DNA of 64,000 nt. Origin: Thiomonas sp. FB-Cd (GTDB lineage: Bacteria > Pseudomonadota > Gammaproteobacteria > Burkholderiales > Burkholderiaceae_C). The translations under genes were made by a program, and so were the position numbers. Below the pieces are notes generated by a model, which saw only the letters and a program-made list of their open reading frames with translations, made no database searches and had not been told where the DNA came from. The stretch covers positions 1,488,001 through 1,552,000 of the forward strand of contig NZ_JPOE01000005.1 of the NCBI RefSeq assembly GCF_000733775.1, read 5' to 3'. Positions 28,665-39,541 of the stretch are shown piece after piece (the first letter of the stretch is position 1; every line of letters begins with the position of its first letter).

Positions 28665-29813
28665 ATGAGTGCAGTGCCTACCCATAACCCGTTGTTGGCT
28701 TCCAGTGCGCGCTCCTTGGCGCCGCGCGTGCAACTCCAGACGCCAGCAAGCTTTCTTCCTGCATGGGGCTGGGCGGTGCTCGTGGTCTTTGTGCTCTTGA
28801 CGTGCGTGGCGACGCCGCTTCTTAGCCTGGCGGTACCACAGGGCAGCGCCATGCACCTGTCGCAGTACTGGGTGGGCTTAGCCGGAAAGATTCTCTGCTA
28901 CGCCATGGTTGCGCTTGCCATGGACCTGGTGTGGGGCTATGCGGGCATTCTCTCGCTTGGCCATGGCCTTTTCTTCGCGCTGGGTGGCTACGCGATGGGG
29001 ATGTATCTCAACTGGGCCATGAACGCAGCCAGCGGCAACTTGCCCGACTTCATGCAGTTCATGCAGTGGACGCATTTTCCCTGGTACTGGGTGGGCACCG
29101 AGCATTTCGCCTATGCCCTCTTTCTCGCTCTCGCAGCTCCGGGCCTGCTCGCCTTCGTGTTCGGCTTCTTCGCCTTTCGTTCACGCATCAAGGGCGTGTA
29201 CTTTTCCATCATCACCCAGGCGCTGACCTATGCGGCGATGCTGTTGTTCTTCCGCAATGAGACAGGCTTCGGGGGCAACAACGGGCTGACGGATTTCAAG
29301 GTGCTTCTCGGCTTTCCAATGGGGACTTCCGGGATGACCGTTTCGCTGTTCGTTGCCAGCAGCCTGACGCTCGCTGCGATGTTCCTGTTCGCGCGTTGGC
29401 TGGTGCGCAGCAAATTTGGCCGGGTGCTCACGGCGATCCGTGATGCAGAGAGCCGCGTCATGTTTTGCGGCTATAACCCGCAGTGGTTCAAGCTCGGGGT
29501 CTGGACCGTCTCCGCCATGATGTGCGGCATTGCAGGCGCACTGTACGCGCCCCAAGTGGGCATCATCAATCCGAGCGAGATGTCGACCGCAAACTCGATT
29601 GAAATTGCCATATGGACGGCCATCGGCGGCCGCGGCACGCTCATCGGCCCCATCATCGGCGCCGTGCTGGTGAATGCCGCAAAGAGCTGGCTGACCGTGG
29701 CAATTCCCGAGGCTTGGCTTTACCTGCTCGGCGCCATGTTCATCGTCGTCACGCTTTTTGCGCCCTATGGCATCGTCGGTGTTTGGAAGCAATGGAGGCG
29801 ACGCCGTGGTTAA
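28665..29813 (+). CDS. urtC: Urea ABC transporter permease UrtC
   Basis: LivM-type permease of 382 residues with about eight to ten membrane segments. The conserved LVWGYAGILSLGHGLFFALGGYAMGMYL and the UrtC-specific FFRNETGFGGNNGLTDFKVLLGF are present, as is the C-terminal WTAIGGRGTLIGPIIGAVLVN. It follows urtB after 60 bases; its last eight bases overlap the GTG start of urtD. Confidence 0.94.
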   Translation: MSAVPTHNPLLASSARSLAPRVQLQTPASFLPAWGWAVLVVFVLLTCVATPLLSLAVPQGSAMHLSQYWVGLAGKILCYAMVALAMDLVWGYAGILSLGHGLFFALGGYAMGMYLNWAMNAASGNLPDFMQFMQWTHFPWYWVGTEHFAYALFLALAAPGLLAFVFGFFAFRSRIKGVYFSIITQALTYAAMLLFFRNETGFGGNNGLTDFKVLLGFPMGTSGMTVSLFVASSLTLAAMFLFARWLVRSKFGRVLTAIRDAESRVMFCGYNPQWFKLGVWTVSAMMCGIAGALYAPQVGIINPSEMSTANSIEIAIWTAIGGRGTLIGPIIGAVLVNAAKSWLTVAIPEAWLYLLGAMFIVVTLFAPYGIVGVWKQWRRRRG

Positions 29814-30654
29814 TCTGGACTGGCGGGAGATCGTGTTCCAGGAGCCCGGTCCGGAACTTGGCGGAGACGCCCAACCCGGCTATGGCCATATGCGCACGGC
29901 GGGGCTGGACACGAGCCATGGTGTCGTGCTCTATCTTGAAGACATCAGCGTGAGCTTTGACGGATTCCGCGCATTGAACCGTCTTTCGCTCGCCATCGAT
30001 ACCGGCGAGCTGCGTTGCATCATCGGACCCAATGGGGCGGGCAAGACGACGATGATGGACGTAATCACCGGGAAGACGCGTCCCAACTCTGGCGAAGCCT
30101 GGTTTGGCCAGACCATCGATCTGCTCGCTCTCCGCGAGGCCCAAATCGTCGACGCCGGCATCGGCCGCAAGTTTCAGAAGCCCACCGTGTTCGAGGAACT
30201 CAGTGTGCAGGACAACCTGGAGCTCGCCCTCAAGGCCGACAAACGTGCGCGCAAGGCCCTGAGCTTTCGCCTCACTGCTGCGCAGCGGGAGCAAATCGAG
30301 AGCGTGCTGCTGCAGATTCGTCTGGAGGACCAGGCTGCACGCCGCGCTGGCGATTTGTCGCACGGTCAGAAGCAGTGGCTGGAAATTGGCATGTTGCTCA
30401 TGCTCGACCCCAAGCTGCTGCTTCTGGATGAACCAGTCGCAGGCATGACCGACGCCGAGACGGACCGCACCGCCGAGTTGTTCGCCTCGCTGGCCGGAAA
30501 GCACACCTTGGTGGTGGTCGAGCACGACATGGAGTTTGTGCGCAAGATCGCGCACAAGGTGACGGTTCTGCATGAGGGCAGCGTTCTGGCCGAAGGCAGC
30601 CTCGAGCAAGTGCAGGCTGACGAGCGCGTGGTCGAGGTCTACCTCGGTCGCTGA
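29806..30654 (+). CDS. urtD: Urea ABC transporter ATP-binding protein UrtD
   Basis: LivG-type ATPase of 282 residues with Walker A GPNGAGKTT, signature DLSHGQKQWLEIG, Walker B LLLLDEPVAGMT and switch His in VVVEHDMEFV. The GTG at 29806 is chosen because GGAGG lies 8 bases upstream and it overlaps the urtC stop; a downstream ATG at 29890 is possible but would remove an N-terminal stretch often present in UrtD. Confidence 0.92.
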   Translation: MVNLDWREIVFQEPGPELGGDAQPGYGHMRTAGLDTSHGVVLYLEDISVSFDGFRALNRLSLAIDTGELRCIIGPNGAGKTTMMDVITGKTRPNSGEAWFGQTIDLLALREAQIVDAGIGRKFQKPTVFEELSVQDNLELALKADKRARKALSFRLTAAQREQIESVLLQIRLEDQAARRAGDLSHGQKQWLEIGMLLMLDPKLLLLDEPVAGMTDAETDRTAELFASLAGKHTLVVVEHDMEFVRKIAHKVTVLHEGSVLAEGSLEQVQADERVVEVYLGR

Positions 30655-30655
30655 G

Positions 30656-31366
30656 ATGGATACGGGACACACCATGCTCCATCTCGAATCCGTCAACCAG
30701 TATTACGGTGGCAGCCACATCCTGCGCAACGTCAGCCTGGATTTGGAAAAAGGGCAGGTGCTCACGCTTCTTGGCCGCAACGGAGTGGGCAAGACCACGC
30801 TGCTGAAGTCCCTCATGGGCCTGGTTGGCATTCGTAGTGGAAGCATCATCATGGACGGGCAGCGCATTGACAACCTCCGGCCCGACGCGCGTGCACGCCT
30901 GGGCATCGGCTACGTGCCGCAGGGCCGCGAGATCTTCCCACGTTTGACGGTGGAGGAGAATTTGCGCATGGGGCTGGCCACCAAGCCCGCGGGAAGCGAC
31001 ATTCCGGCGGAGCTGTTTGAGTTGTTTCCTGTGCTCAGGCAGATGCTGCGGCGCCGCGGTGGAGACCTCTCCGGAGGGCAGCAGCAGCAACTCGCCATCG
31101 CGCGAGCGTTGGCCGCCGGTCCCAGGCTGCTGGTGCTGGATGAGCCGACTGAAGGAATCCAGCCGTCGATCATCAAGGATATCGAGCGGGTGATTCGGAT
31201 GCTTGCCGCGCGCGGCGACATGGCCATCCTGCTTGTTGAGCAGTACTACGATTTCGCGCAGGCCCTTGCTGATCGCTATTGCGTCATGTCGCGCGGTGAG
31301 ATCATTCGCGCAGGCGACGGCAACGCGATGGATGCTGACGGCGTGCGGGAGTTGCTCGCGGTCTGA
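30656..31366 (+). CDS. urtE: Urea ABC transporter ATP-binding protein UrtE
   Basis: LivF-type ATPase of 236 residues: Walker A GRNGVGKTT, GIGYVPQGREIFPRLTVEENL, signature DLSGGQQQQLAIARAL, Walker B LLVLDEPTEGIQPS. The first ATG after urtD is at 30656; a second at 30674 (MLHLESVNQYYGGSHILR) fits the family N-terminus slightly better, and neither has a strong ribosome site. It is the last urt gene and converges on ureD with only 15 bases between. Confidence 0.92.
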   Translation: MDTGHTMLHLESVNQYYGGSHILRNVSLDLEKGQVLTLLGRNGVGKTTLLKSLMGLVGIRSGSIIMDGQRIDNLRPDARARLGIGYVPQGREIFPRLTVEENLRMGLATKPAGSDIPAELFELFPVLRQMLRRRGGDLSGGQQQQLAIARALAAGPRLLVLDEPTEGIQPSIIKDIERVIRMLAARGDMAILLVEQYYDFAQALADRYCVMSRGEIIRAGDGNAMDADGVRELLAV

Positions 31367-31381
31367 GCGGACTGCCCCGCT

Positions 31382-32296
31382 TCAGGTGCGCCACACGCGT
31401 GGTGTGCAGGCGCCAAGGTGCCAAGCCACCGATCGCCACGCGGACCAGACTTCGGTCAGTGCGTGGTGGATCGGTTCAATGCGCGCTGCCAGCGTGCGCA
31501 CGACAAGAACCTGCGGGTTCGGTTGCGTGGCCGCTGCATGCATCAGGCCGACGCGGCCGATTCGGCCATCCAGGCATTCCTGGAGCACTTCACGTGCTGC
31601 GCTCAAAAGGGCTTGGGCTCGCTCGCTCGCGATGGCGCTGCCCGCTGCGAACCACAGGGTTCCCATTGCCGTATGTCCGGCCAGACCACCCGGCGCACGA
31701 AGCAAGACGTCGTCTTGCGCGTCGATCCGTCCGCGCTCAAGCCAGATGCCCGGCAATTCCAAATGCTGCACGACATGCCCGCGCCGGAACGCTTGGCCCG
31801 CTGCTGGAAGCCCTATTGCCAGCATGTCCCATCCGATCATTTCGGCTCCGGTCTCCAGCGTGAACACTCCGCGGTTCTCCGCCAGGCAGGCATCGAAGGC
31901 CAGAGCCTCCAGTGGAAGCCATTCAAGCCGCGCGCCGGATTGCAGTTGCGCAAGGACCTGCTGCACAGCGGGCTGTCCCAAACTGCGGTAAAAGCGCGTG
32001 GCCCCGGGGGTTGTGATGAGAGCGTGGGCGTTTGCGCCGACGTCCACGGTGATCTCAATGCGGTCGCCACCGACCAGGCCACCCGGCGGGTGCACCAGAA
32101 CATGGTGGCAAATTCCTGGGCCTTCTGGGCGCAAGGCAGCCAGGACCCGCACAGCGCCCGCATGCTGCCCGCGGTCGAGCGTTTTGCCGTTGACCGACGT
32201 GTACTGGAGATGCAAAACAGACCGCCAACTTCCTGGCGAATACATGAGCGGCAATGCCCCTGCATCAGGGGGACCGGAATGTGAGAGTGAGGGCAT
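31382..32296 (-). CDS. ureD: Urease accessory protein UreD, detached from the urease operon
   Basis: Scaffold of the UreDFG nickel-insertion complex, 304 residues. Family segments LMYSPGSWRSVLHLQYTSVNGKTL, HHVLVHPPGGLVGGDRIEI, ITTPGATRFYRS and LEWLPLEALAFDAC are present. The ATG at 32296 is chosen because homology begins about 20 residues later and the 109 codons upstream are low-quality frame. Normally ureD sits directly before ureA; here the five-gene urt operon, on the opposite strand, lies between them. Confidence 0.92.
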   Translation of the reverse strand: MPSLSHSGPPDAGALPLMYSPGSWRSVLHLQYTSVNGKTLDRGQHAGAVRVLAALRPEGPGICHHVLVHPPGGLVGGDRIEITVDVGANAHALITTPGATRFYRSLGQPAVQQVLAQLQSGARLEWLPLEALAFDACLAENRGVFTLETGAEMIGWDMLAIGLPAAGQAFRRGHVVQHLELPGIWLERGRIDAQDDVLLRAPGGLAGHTAMGTLWFAAGSAIASERAQALLSAAREVLQECLDGRIGRVGLMHAAATQPNPQVLVVRTLAARIEPIHHALTEVWSAWRSVAWHLGACTPRVWRT

Positions 32297-32534
32297 GCGA
32301 AAGCAATAGGGATGGCGACGTCGAGCCACCAACTGGCGCGACGCGCTCTTTTGGGATTGAGGAAGCGCAGAAGTGGGAATGCATCGCAGCTTACTGCGAT
32401 CAAGAGCGTGCGCAAACGTGCACACGGTTCTTTTCCGATTCCAGTGTCGTGCAAGCCGGACACCAGGGCACGTCGCACGCCCCAGTCCTGACCGCGCTAT
32501 CCTCAGGCATGTCACTCCCGAGCAAGGACGAACC

Positions 32535-32834
32535 ATGATTCTGGAACTCGCCGATATCCGCATCCAACCTGGCCGCCAGGCCGAATTCGACGCCGCCATC
32601 GTGCATGGCGTGCAAAGCGTCATTGCCCACGCCCAAGGCTTTCGGGGCTACACGATCCAGAAGGGTATCGAAAGTCCTGAGCGGTATTTGCTGATGATTT
32701 CATGGGACACGCTGGAAGACCACACGGTTGCATTTCGTGGCTCGCCAGCCTTTGCGCAGTGGCGCGCCATCGTTGGTCCGTTTTTCGCGGAACCGCCTCA
32801 CGTGGAGCACTTCACGCTGTTGCCTCAACCGTAG
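32535..32834 (+). CDS. Antibiotic biosynthesis monooxygenase (ABM) domain protein
   Basis: A 99-residue dimeric ferredoxin-like fold protein of the ABM family; the central FRGYTIQKGIESPERYLLMISWDTLEDHTVAFRGSPAFAQW is typical. Members include quinol and heme monooxygenases and many of unknown role. The start is fixed by the ATG at 32535, which gives the usual short N-terminus (MILELADIRI). The stop is directly followed by the ATG of the dehalogenase-like gene, so the two are almost certainly co-translated and may act together. Confidence 0.85.
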   Translation: MILELADIRIQPGRQAEFDAAIVHGVQSVIAHAQGFRGYTIQKGIESPERYLLMISWDTLEDHTVAFRGSPAFAQWRAIVGPFFAEPPHVEHFTLLPQP

Positions 32835-33728
32835 ATGCAGCGGGCGCCGAAAATGTTCGAGAACTTCCGTCCTTTTCATATTTCCGCAGGCGATGTGCAA
32901 ATCGCCGGGTGTGTCGGCGGAAGCGGGCCGCCGCTTTTGCTGTTGCATGGCCATCCGCAGACCCATGTGATCTGGCACAAAATTGCCGGGCGGCTGGCCG
33001 AAAACTACACGGTGGTGGCCACGGACCTGCGTGGGTACGGGGCCTCATCGAAGCCACACGGTCAGTCCGACCACAGCACCTACAGCAAACGTGCCATGGC
33101 GGCGGATCAGGTGGCAGTGATGCGCAGTCTGGGCTTCGATTCATTCTTCGTCTGCGCGCATGATCGCGGTGCGCGCGTGACACACCGTCTGTGCATGGAC
33201 TCACCGAATGCCGTGCGCAAGGCCATCCTGCTCGACATCGCCCCCACGTTGGCGATGTATGAGCAAACCAACCGTGCCTTTGCCACGGCCTACTTTCATT
33301 GGTTCTTCCTGATCCAGCCCAGCCCGTTCCCGGAGACGATGATCGGTGCAGACCCGGATGCCTATATTGACGCCGTAATGGGACAGCGTTTTGCCGGCAT
33401 GACGCCCTTCACGCCGGAGGCTCAAGCTGCATATCGGTCGGCGCTGCGCAGCGAAGGCGCGGTGCATGCGATGTGTGAGGACTACCGCGCCTCGGCATCG
33501 ATCGATCTGGAGCATGACCGGCTGGACCGTGAGCAGGGGCGTCGCGTGCGATGCCCATTGCATGTGCTGTGGGGAAGCAATGGGATCGTTGGGCGACTTT
33601 TTGATCCCTTGCACGAGTGGGGCCTCGTGGCCGAGCAGGTAAGCGGTCACGCCGTGGATTGCGGCCACTACATTCCCGAGGAGGCTTCGGATGTCCTCGT
33701 GCAGGAGATCACGGCAACGTTGCTTTGA
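32835..33728 (+). CDS. Haloacetate (fluoroacetate) dehalogenase-like alpha/beta hydrolase
   Basis: A 297-residue hydrolase with the complete fluoroacetate-dehalogenase signature: nucleophile D110 in AHDRGARVTHR, carboxylate-binding R111 and R114, D134 in LLDIAPT, halide-binding H155-W156 in YFHWFFL and Y217 in CEDYRAS, and catalytic H278 in CGHYIPEEA. These correspond to D110, R111, R114, D134, H155, W156, Y219 and H280 of the Rhodopseudomonas enzyme as I remember it. Expected reaction: haloacetate to glycolate and halide. Activity on fluorine cannot be judged from sequence alone. Coupled to the ABM gene. Confidence 0.85.
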   Translation: MQRAPKMFENFRPFHISAGDVQIAGCVGGSGPPLLLLHGHPQTHVIWHKIAGRLAENYTVVATDLRGYGASSKPHGQSDHSTYSKRAMAADQVAVMRSLGFDSFFVCAHDRGARVTHRLCMDSPNAVRKAILLDIAPTLAMYEQTNRAFATAYFHWFFLIQPSPFPETMIGADPDAYIDAVMGQRFAGMTPFTPEAQAAYRSALRSEGAVHAMCEDYRASASIDLEHDRLDREQGRRVRCPLHVLWGSNGIVGRLFDPLHEWGLVAEQVSGHAVDCGHYIPEEASDVLVQEITATLL

Positions 33729-34128
33729 TTGGCGTGCCAGTCGCGGGGTTGTTGCTCCGGCACGCAGCGGACGGACGTGATTGGCGCAGGGATCGTCGCC
33801 CAGCGTCGTGTTCGAAGCTGCGGCGCGCTTGGCCTGAGGTTGACATCGCGCGCGGCCGCCATTGGGCTGTACGTGCATGCCAGTTTTCGCCGCAGGCCGG
33901 GGACGCGATGCCGGATCTGGCGCTAGTCCGCGCCTTCGTCATGCGTATGGCGCCATTGCAGGACGATGGAATTGCGCAGTCCAAGGTCCCATATCGGATG
34001 CGCTCGACAATCACAGCGATGCCTTGGCTGACGCGCCGGCGCCGCTCGCTGCAAGCGCATAGCGGTCGCCAGAGCGCCCAAGCGGATTAAACCGATGCGC
34101 ACACCGCGTAAATCGACTCAGGGGCGGC
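33729..34128. other. 400-base gap between convergent genes
   Basis: Open frames here are short, lack ribosome sites and resemble no family I know. No convincing hairpin terminator, repeat or regulator site was seen. Confidence 0.5.
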
Positions 34129-34923
34129 TCATCGTGGAATCCAGGCGGCGGGGCGTTTGGCAAGAAACGCTGCGAACCCCTCGCGTGCCTCATCACCGCC
34201 GCGCACGCGAGTGATGGTTTGTGCGGTCAACTCACGCACTTCTGCCGTGATCGGGCCGACTTCAAGCCCGGAAAAGAGCTGCTTGATCTCGCGCTGCGCA
34301 TCGGGAGCCCCGGCCAGCAGCTCCGCGGCCATGGCGTCAATGGCCTCGTCGAGCCTGGCAGGCGACACGACGTCGTGCACGAGTCCAATGCGCAATGCTT
34401 CTGCGGCATCGATGCGCATGGTGGTCAGCGCCAGGCGTCGTGCCTGGCGGCGGCCTACCGCATTGGTGACATAGGGTCCAATCACCGCAGGAAGGATGCC
34501 GAACTTGGCCTCGCTGACGGCAAAGGTTGCGTTGTCCGCAGCAATCGCAATGTCACAGGCGCAAATCAGACCGACTCCCCCGCCAAGGGCGGCGCCTTGC
34601 ACTCGCGCCACTGTGGGCTTAGGGCAGGAGTCGATGCGCCAGAGCATCGCGGCGAAACGCCGTGCGTCTTCCAGGTTCCATTCGTGCGAGGCCTGACTGG
34701 CACGTTGCATCCACTGCAGATCGGCGCCCGCGCTGAAGTGCTTGCCATCCCCAGCCAGCACGATGACGCGTGTGGCGGGGTCCTCGGCAAGCTCCGAGAA
34801 GACACGATCGAGTTCGCCGATCATGGCTTCGTCGAAAGCATTGAAGACGGCCGGGCGCGACATGCTGACTTGGGTCACGCCAGCCGACCGTCGGGTCACC
34901 AGCAAGGTTCGCAGTGACTCCAT
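34129..34923 (-). CDS. Enoyl-CoA hydratase/isomerase family protein
   Basis: Crotonase-fold protein of 264 residues with FSAGADLQWMQ (oxyanion-hole Gly/Ala), VQGAALGGGVGLICACDIAIA and the glutamate region SEAKFGILPAVIGPYV. The sequence resembles methylglutaconyl-CoA hydratase-type and PaaF/PaaG-like enzymes. Its ATG overlaps the boxA stop (34921-34925), so it belongs to the box operon and probably acts on the CoA intermediates after ring cleavage. The exact substrate is unknown. Confidence 0.85.
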   Translation of the reverse strand: MESLRTLLVTRRSAGVTQVSMSRPAVFNAFDEAMIGELDRVFSELAEDPATRVIVLAGDGKHFSAGADLQWMQRASQASHEWNLEDARRFAAMLWRIDSCPKPTVARVQGAALGGGVGLICACDIAIAADNATFAVSEAKFGILPAVIGPYVTNAVGRRQARRLALTTMRIDAAEALRIGLVHDVVSPARLDEAIDAMAAELLAGAPDAQREIKQLFSGLEVGPITAEVRELTAQTITRVRGGDEAREGFAAFLAKRPAAWIPR

Positions 34924-36194
34924 CAGTAGGTCTCCAGATGAAGACGGCCTTGGCGTTTGAGCGCCGCCGCAAGTGTCTCCCAAGCCATGCCGGCTTCGGA
35001 GACAACATCCTGAAGCGCCAGCATGACGCCTTCTTCCATTGCCTTGAGACCGCAAACATAGATACACGTGTTTGGATCGGCGAGCAGTTCCGCGAGGTCG
35101 GCGCCGCGCTCGCGCATGGCATGCTGCACGTAGCGTTTTGGCTGTCCCGGAGTGCGCGAGAAGGCGAGGTTGATATCGATGAAGTCCTTCGGCAGGTTTT
35201 GCAGCGGCCCAAAGTACGGCAGCTCCTCCTTGGTGCGCGCTCCGAAGAACAGCATGAGTTTTCCACCGTCAAATTTTCCGGACTGCCGAAGCCGCCGGCG
35301 CCACTCCGTCATCGCGCGCATGGGGGCACTGCCGGTGCCTGTGCAGATCATCACGATGTTGGAACGCGGGTGGTTGGGCATCAGAAAGCTGGCGCCAAAG
35401 GGCCCGATCACGTGCACCTTGTCGCCGATGCGCAGATCGCACATGTAGTTCGATGCCACGCCACGCACGGCGTTGCCCTGATGATCTTCGAGCACCCGCT
35501 TGATCGTCAGTGACAGGTTGTTGTAGCCAGGCCGTTCGCCGTTTCGTGGGCTTGCGACAGAGTACTGGCGGGCATGGTGCGGACGTCCCTGGGCATCCGC
35601 GCCCGGCGGGATGATGCCGATGGACTGCCCCTCGAGGACAGGGAAGGGCATCGATCCGAAATCAAGCACGATGTGGTGCGTGTCATAGTCTGTGCCAACT
35701 TCCGTCACGCGCACATTGCCCACGACCGTCGCGATGATCGAGTGTTCAGGTGCCTTCGGGCCGTATAAGTTCGTGTAGGCATGGGCGGCTGACCAAGGCG
35801 GGATCGTTGCACCGAAGCTGCCACCCTTGAGCGTGGATTGATCGCCCGCGGGCGCAGTCGCTACATCCGACTCAAGCGGCTGTGGGATCTGCGCTGCGCT
35901 GGCATCAGCGAGTTGCTCCGCACTGAGTTCTGCTGGGAGCGTGTCCCATGCCAGCTGTTCCGTGACGCTGTAGGCGGCGTGGCGCTGCAGCGTGCGCCAG
36001 TTATCGATGGAGCCCGTAGGGCACGGTGAGATGCAATCCATGCACATATTGCACTTGCTGGCATCGACCACATAATTGCGCGAGTCGTGGGTAATGGCTC
36101 CGACCGGGCAAGTGGCTTCGCAGGTGTTGCAGCGGATGCAGATCTCAGGGTCGATCAGATGCTGACGGATGAGTGTGGTGGCAGCCATGTCCAT
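34923..36194 (-). CDS. boxA: Benzoyl-CoA 2,3-epoxidase subunit A (reductase)
   Basis: Electron-transfer component of the aerobic benzoyl-CoA pathway, 423 residues. The N-terminus binds two [4Fe-4S] clusters ([14 protein letters not shown] and [14 protein letters not shown]). The C-terminal half is a ferredoxin-NADP-reductase module with [15 protein letters not shown] for FAD and [14 protein letters not shown] plus [12 protein letters not shown] for NADPH. The start at 36194 has GGAGA 5 bases upstream; an ATG at 36206 in the same frame has no ribosome site. It sits between boxB and the crotonase gene. Confidence 0.94.
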   Translation of the reverse strand: MDMAATTLIRQHLIDPEICIRCNTCEATCPVGAITHDSRNYVVDASKCNMCMDCISPCPTGSIDNWRTLQRHAAYSVTEQLAWDTLPAELSAEQLADASAAQIPQPLESDVATAPAGDQSTLKGGSFGATIPPWSAAHAYTNLYGPKAPEHSIIATVVGNVRVTEVGTDYDTHHIVLDFGSMPFPVLEGQSIGIIPPGADAQGRPHHARQYSVASPRNGERPGYNNLSLTIKRVLEDHQGNAVRGVASNYMCDLRIGDKVHVIGPFGASFLMPNHPRSNIVMICTGTGSAPMRAMTEWRRRLRQSGKFDGGKLMLFFGARTKEELPYFGPLQNLPKDFIDINLAFSRTPGQPKRYVQHAMRERGADLAELLADPNTCIYVCGLKAMEEGVMLALQDVVSEAGMAWETLAAALKRQGRLHLETY

Positions 36195-36265
36195 GGCGGT
36201 CTCCATAAGGCGGTGCGCGTCGGCTCAGGCGGGTCTGCCGTGGGCGGCGCGCACATCGCATGCGA

Positions 36266-37693
<1,428 letters not shown>

Positions 37694-37775
37694 CTTGGTC
37701 TCCAATCCTGAAGTAAATCCGGTGAACACAACGCATGGGCAGCGCGCCATCCGGCATCGCGCTGCAGGGTGAAGA

Positions 37776-39434
37776 TCAGACGCGGTTCCAATCGAAGGCC
37801 GCTTTGTCGCCCTTGCCGTAGACTTTCAAAGCGCCTTTGTCGCCGACCGCATTGGGCCGCTGGAAAATCCAGTTTTGCCAGGCCGTCAAGCGGCCAAACA
37901 CGCGTGTGAACATGTTTTCAGGACCGTTGAAGCGCAGGTTGGCCTCCATCCCGGTCAGGGCGTCAGGCGACATGGCCACGCGCTCTTCAATGGCGATACG
38001 AATCTCGTCTGCCCAGTCGATGTCGTCAGGGTTGCTGGTCACGAGCCCCAAGGCGAATGCGGCGTCCGCATCGAGCGCCTGGGTTGCCTTGTCACGCACG
38101 GCATTGAGTGGTGCATCTTCGCCGTAGAAGCGGCGCTCCAGCCGACTCTGGCCAGTGACCATCGGAAAAAGCCCGAAGTTGACTTCGTCGACAACGATTT
38201 TCGGTGCGCGCGCCGGGTCGTCCGGCAGCGCCAGCTGATAGATGCGGTCGCAGGCCAACGCAAGCTCAAGCAGGGTGCCAGCAAAGCACGAGCCGGGCTC
38301 CACCAATGCAAACAAGCTGCGCGACGAGACATCAAGCCGACTCAGGGTGCGTCGAAGAAGCCCGATGGTCTCACGCACGAGCCAATGGCCCCGGTTGGCC
38401 ATCAGCGTGGCGTCAAGCAATCGCACGGCATCGGCTTCGCCCTCGGTCTTGATCAGCCAGGTGCCAATGTCGAGTTCGTTGGTGCGCATCGACAAAATGG
38501 CATCGTCGAGTTCGCGCACCATTTGCAGCGGGTACCACGCTGCGCCAAGGGCTTCGATCGCCGCCATGTCCGCAGGCTGGTTGCCGCGCGGGCCCTTGAT
38601 GGTGAAGGTTGCCGTGCGCTTGGTGCGGTCGATCGCGACGGTGACGTTTGAATAACGCAACACGTCGACCTCAAGGTGACGCTCAATCGGGGTCAGGGCC
38701 ACACCCTTGCCGCTTGCAGGGCGGTCGCTGGTGGCTGCCAGCTCGAGCGCGCGTTGTTGCACGGTATGCGCGAAAACTGCGGGTTTGGCGATGGCGTCAA
38801 CGAGGCGCCAGTCCTTCGCCTTTTGACCACGCACACCTTCGGCGGTGGTGCAGAAGATGTCTGCAAGATCATGTCGCACGTGACGCTTGTCGGTGATGCG
38901 TGTGAGGCCGCCTGTCCCGGGCAGGACGCCCAGGAGGGGGACCTCGGGAAGGCTGACGGCGCTGGAGCGGTCATCGATCAGGATGATCTCGTCGCAAGCC
39001 AGGGCAAGTTCGTAGCCGCCGCCGGCGCAAGCACCATTGATCGCGGCGAGAAATTTCAGCCCGCTATGACGGGATGCATCTTCCATGCCGTTGCGTGTTT
39101 CGTTTGTGAACTTGCAGAAGTTGACCTTCCAGGAGTGGCTCGAGAGGCCCAGCATGAAAATATTCGCCCCGGAGCAGAAGACCTTGTCCTTGAGGCTGGT
39201 CAACACGACGGTACGGACCTCGGGGTGCTCGAATCGGATGCGATTGAGGGCGTCGTTGAGTTCAATGTCGACGCCAAGGTCATAGCTGTTGAGCTTGAGC
39301 TTGTAGCCCGGGCGCAAGCCGGCGTTTTCGTCGAAATCCGCCGCCAGGGTCGCAATCGGACCGTCAAAGCTGAGTTTCCAGTGTTTGTAGCGAGAAGGGT
39401 CGGTCCGGTAATCGACCTGAGACGACTGAGTCAC
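37776..39434 (-). CDS. boxC: 2,3-epoxybenzoyl-CoA dihydrolase (ring-opening)
   Basis: Opens the epoxide ring and releases formate, forming 3,4-dehydroadipyl-CoA semialdehyde. It is a double crotonase-like protein of 552 residues with VDYRTDPSRYKHWKLSFDGPIATL, VFCSGANIFMLGLSSHSWKVNFCKFTNETRNG and GACAGGGYELALACDEI. The start is a GTG at 39434 with AAGGAG 7 bases upstream; earlier ATGs would extend into the region with regulator-like repeats. First of the boxC-boxB-boxA-crotonase series. Confidence 0.94.
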   Translation of the reverse strand: MTQSSQVDYRTDPSRYKHWKLSFDGPIATLAADFDENAGLRPGYKLKLNSYDLGVDIELNDALNRIRFEHPEVRTVVLTSLKDKVFCSGANIFMLGLSSHSWKVNFCKFTNETRNGMEDASRHSGLKFLAAINGACAGGGYELALACDEIILIDDRSSAVSLPEVPLLGVLPGTGGLTRITDKRHVRHDLADIFCTTAEGVRGQKAKDWRLVDAIAKPAVFAHTVQQRALELAATSDRPASGKGVALTPIERHLEVDVLRYSNVTVAIDRTKRTATFTIKGPRGNQPADMAAIEALGAAWYPLQMVRELDDAILSMRTNELDIGTWLIKTEGEADAVRLLDATLMANRGHWLVRETIGLLRRTLSRLDVSSRSLFALVEPGSCFAGTLLELALACDRIYQLALPDDPARAPKIVVDEVNFGLFPMVTGQSRLERRFYGEDAPLNAVRDKATQALDADAAFALGLVTSNPDDIDWADEIRIAIEERVAMSPDALTGMEANLRFNGPENMFTRVFGRLTAWQNWIFQRPNAVGDKGALKVYGKGDKAAFDWNRV

Positions 39435-39541
39435 TTGAGTGCTCCTTGAACGTGTGGCAACAAAATGCATATCCAATCGAAAGGCAGAATAATGCATGTT
39501 TTCGCCGGGAGCAAGCACTTTATTGCATTCTGATTGCGGGT
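39435..39541 (-). promoter_or_regulatory. boxC upstream region with a BoxR-like TGCA site
   Basis: On the minus strand TGCAATAAAGTGCTTG (39512-39527) repeats, with one mismatch, TGCAATATAGTGCTTG found near the start of boxR (40488-40503). Further TGCA elements lie at 39466-39469 and 39493-39496. The BzdR/BoxR family recognises repeated TGCA elements, so this is a probable operator for boxC. Confidence 0.55.

Noticed and set aside
33617..34090. Open frame in the gap after the dehalogenase-like gene
   Set aside because: It overlaps the dehalogenase gene in another frame, has no ribosome site and no homology I can see.
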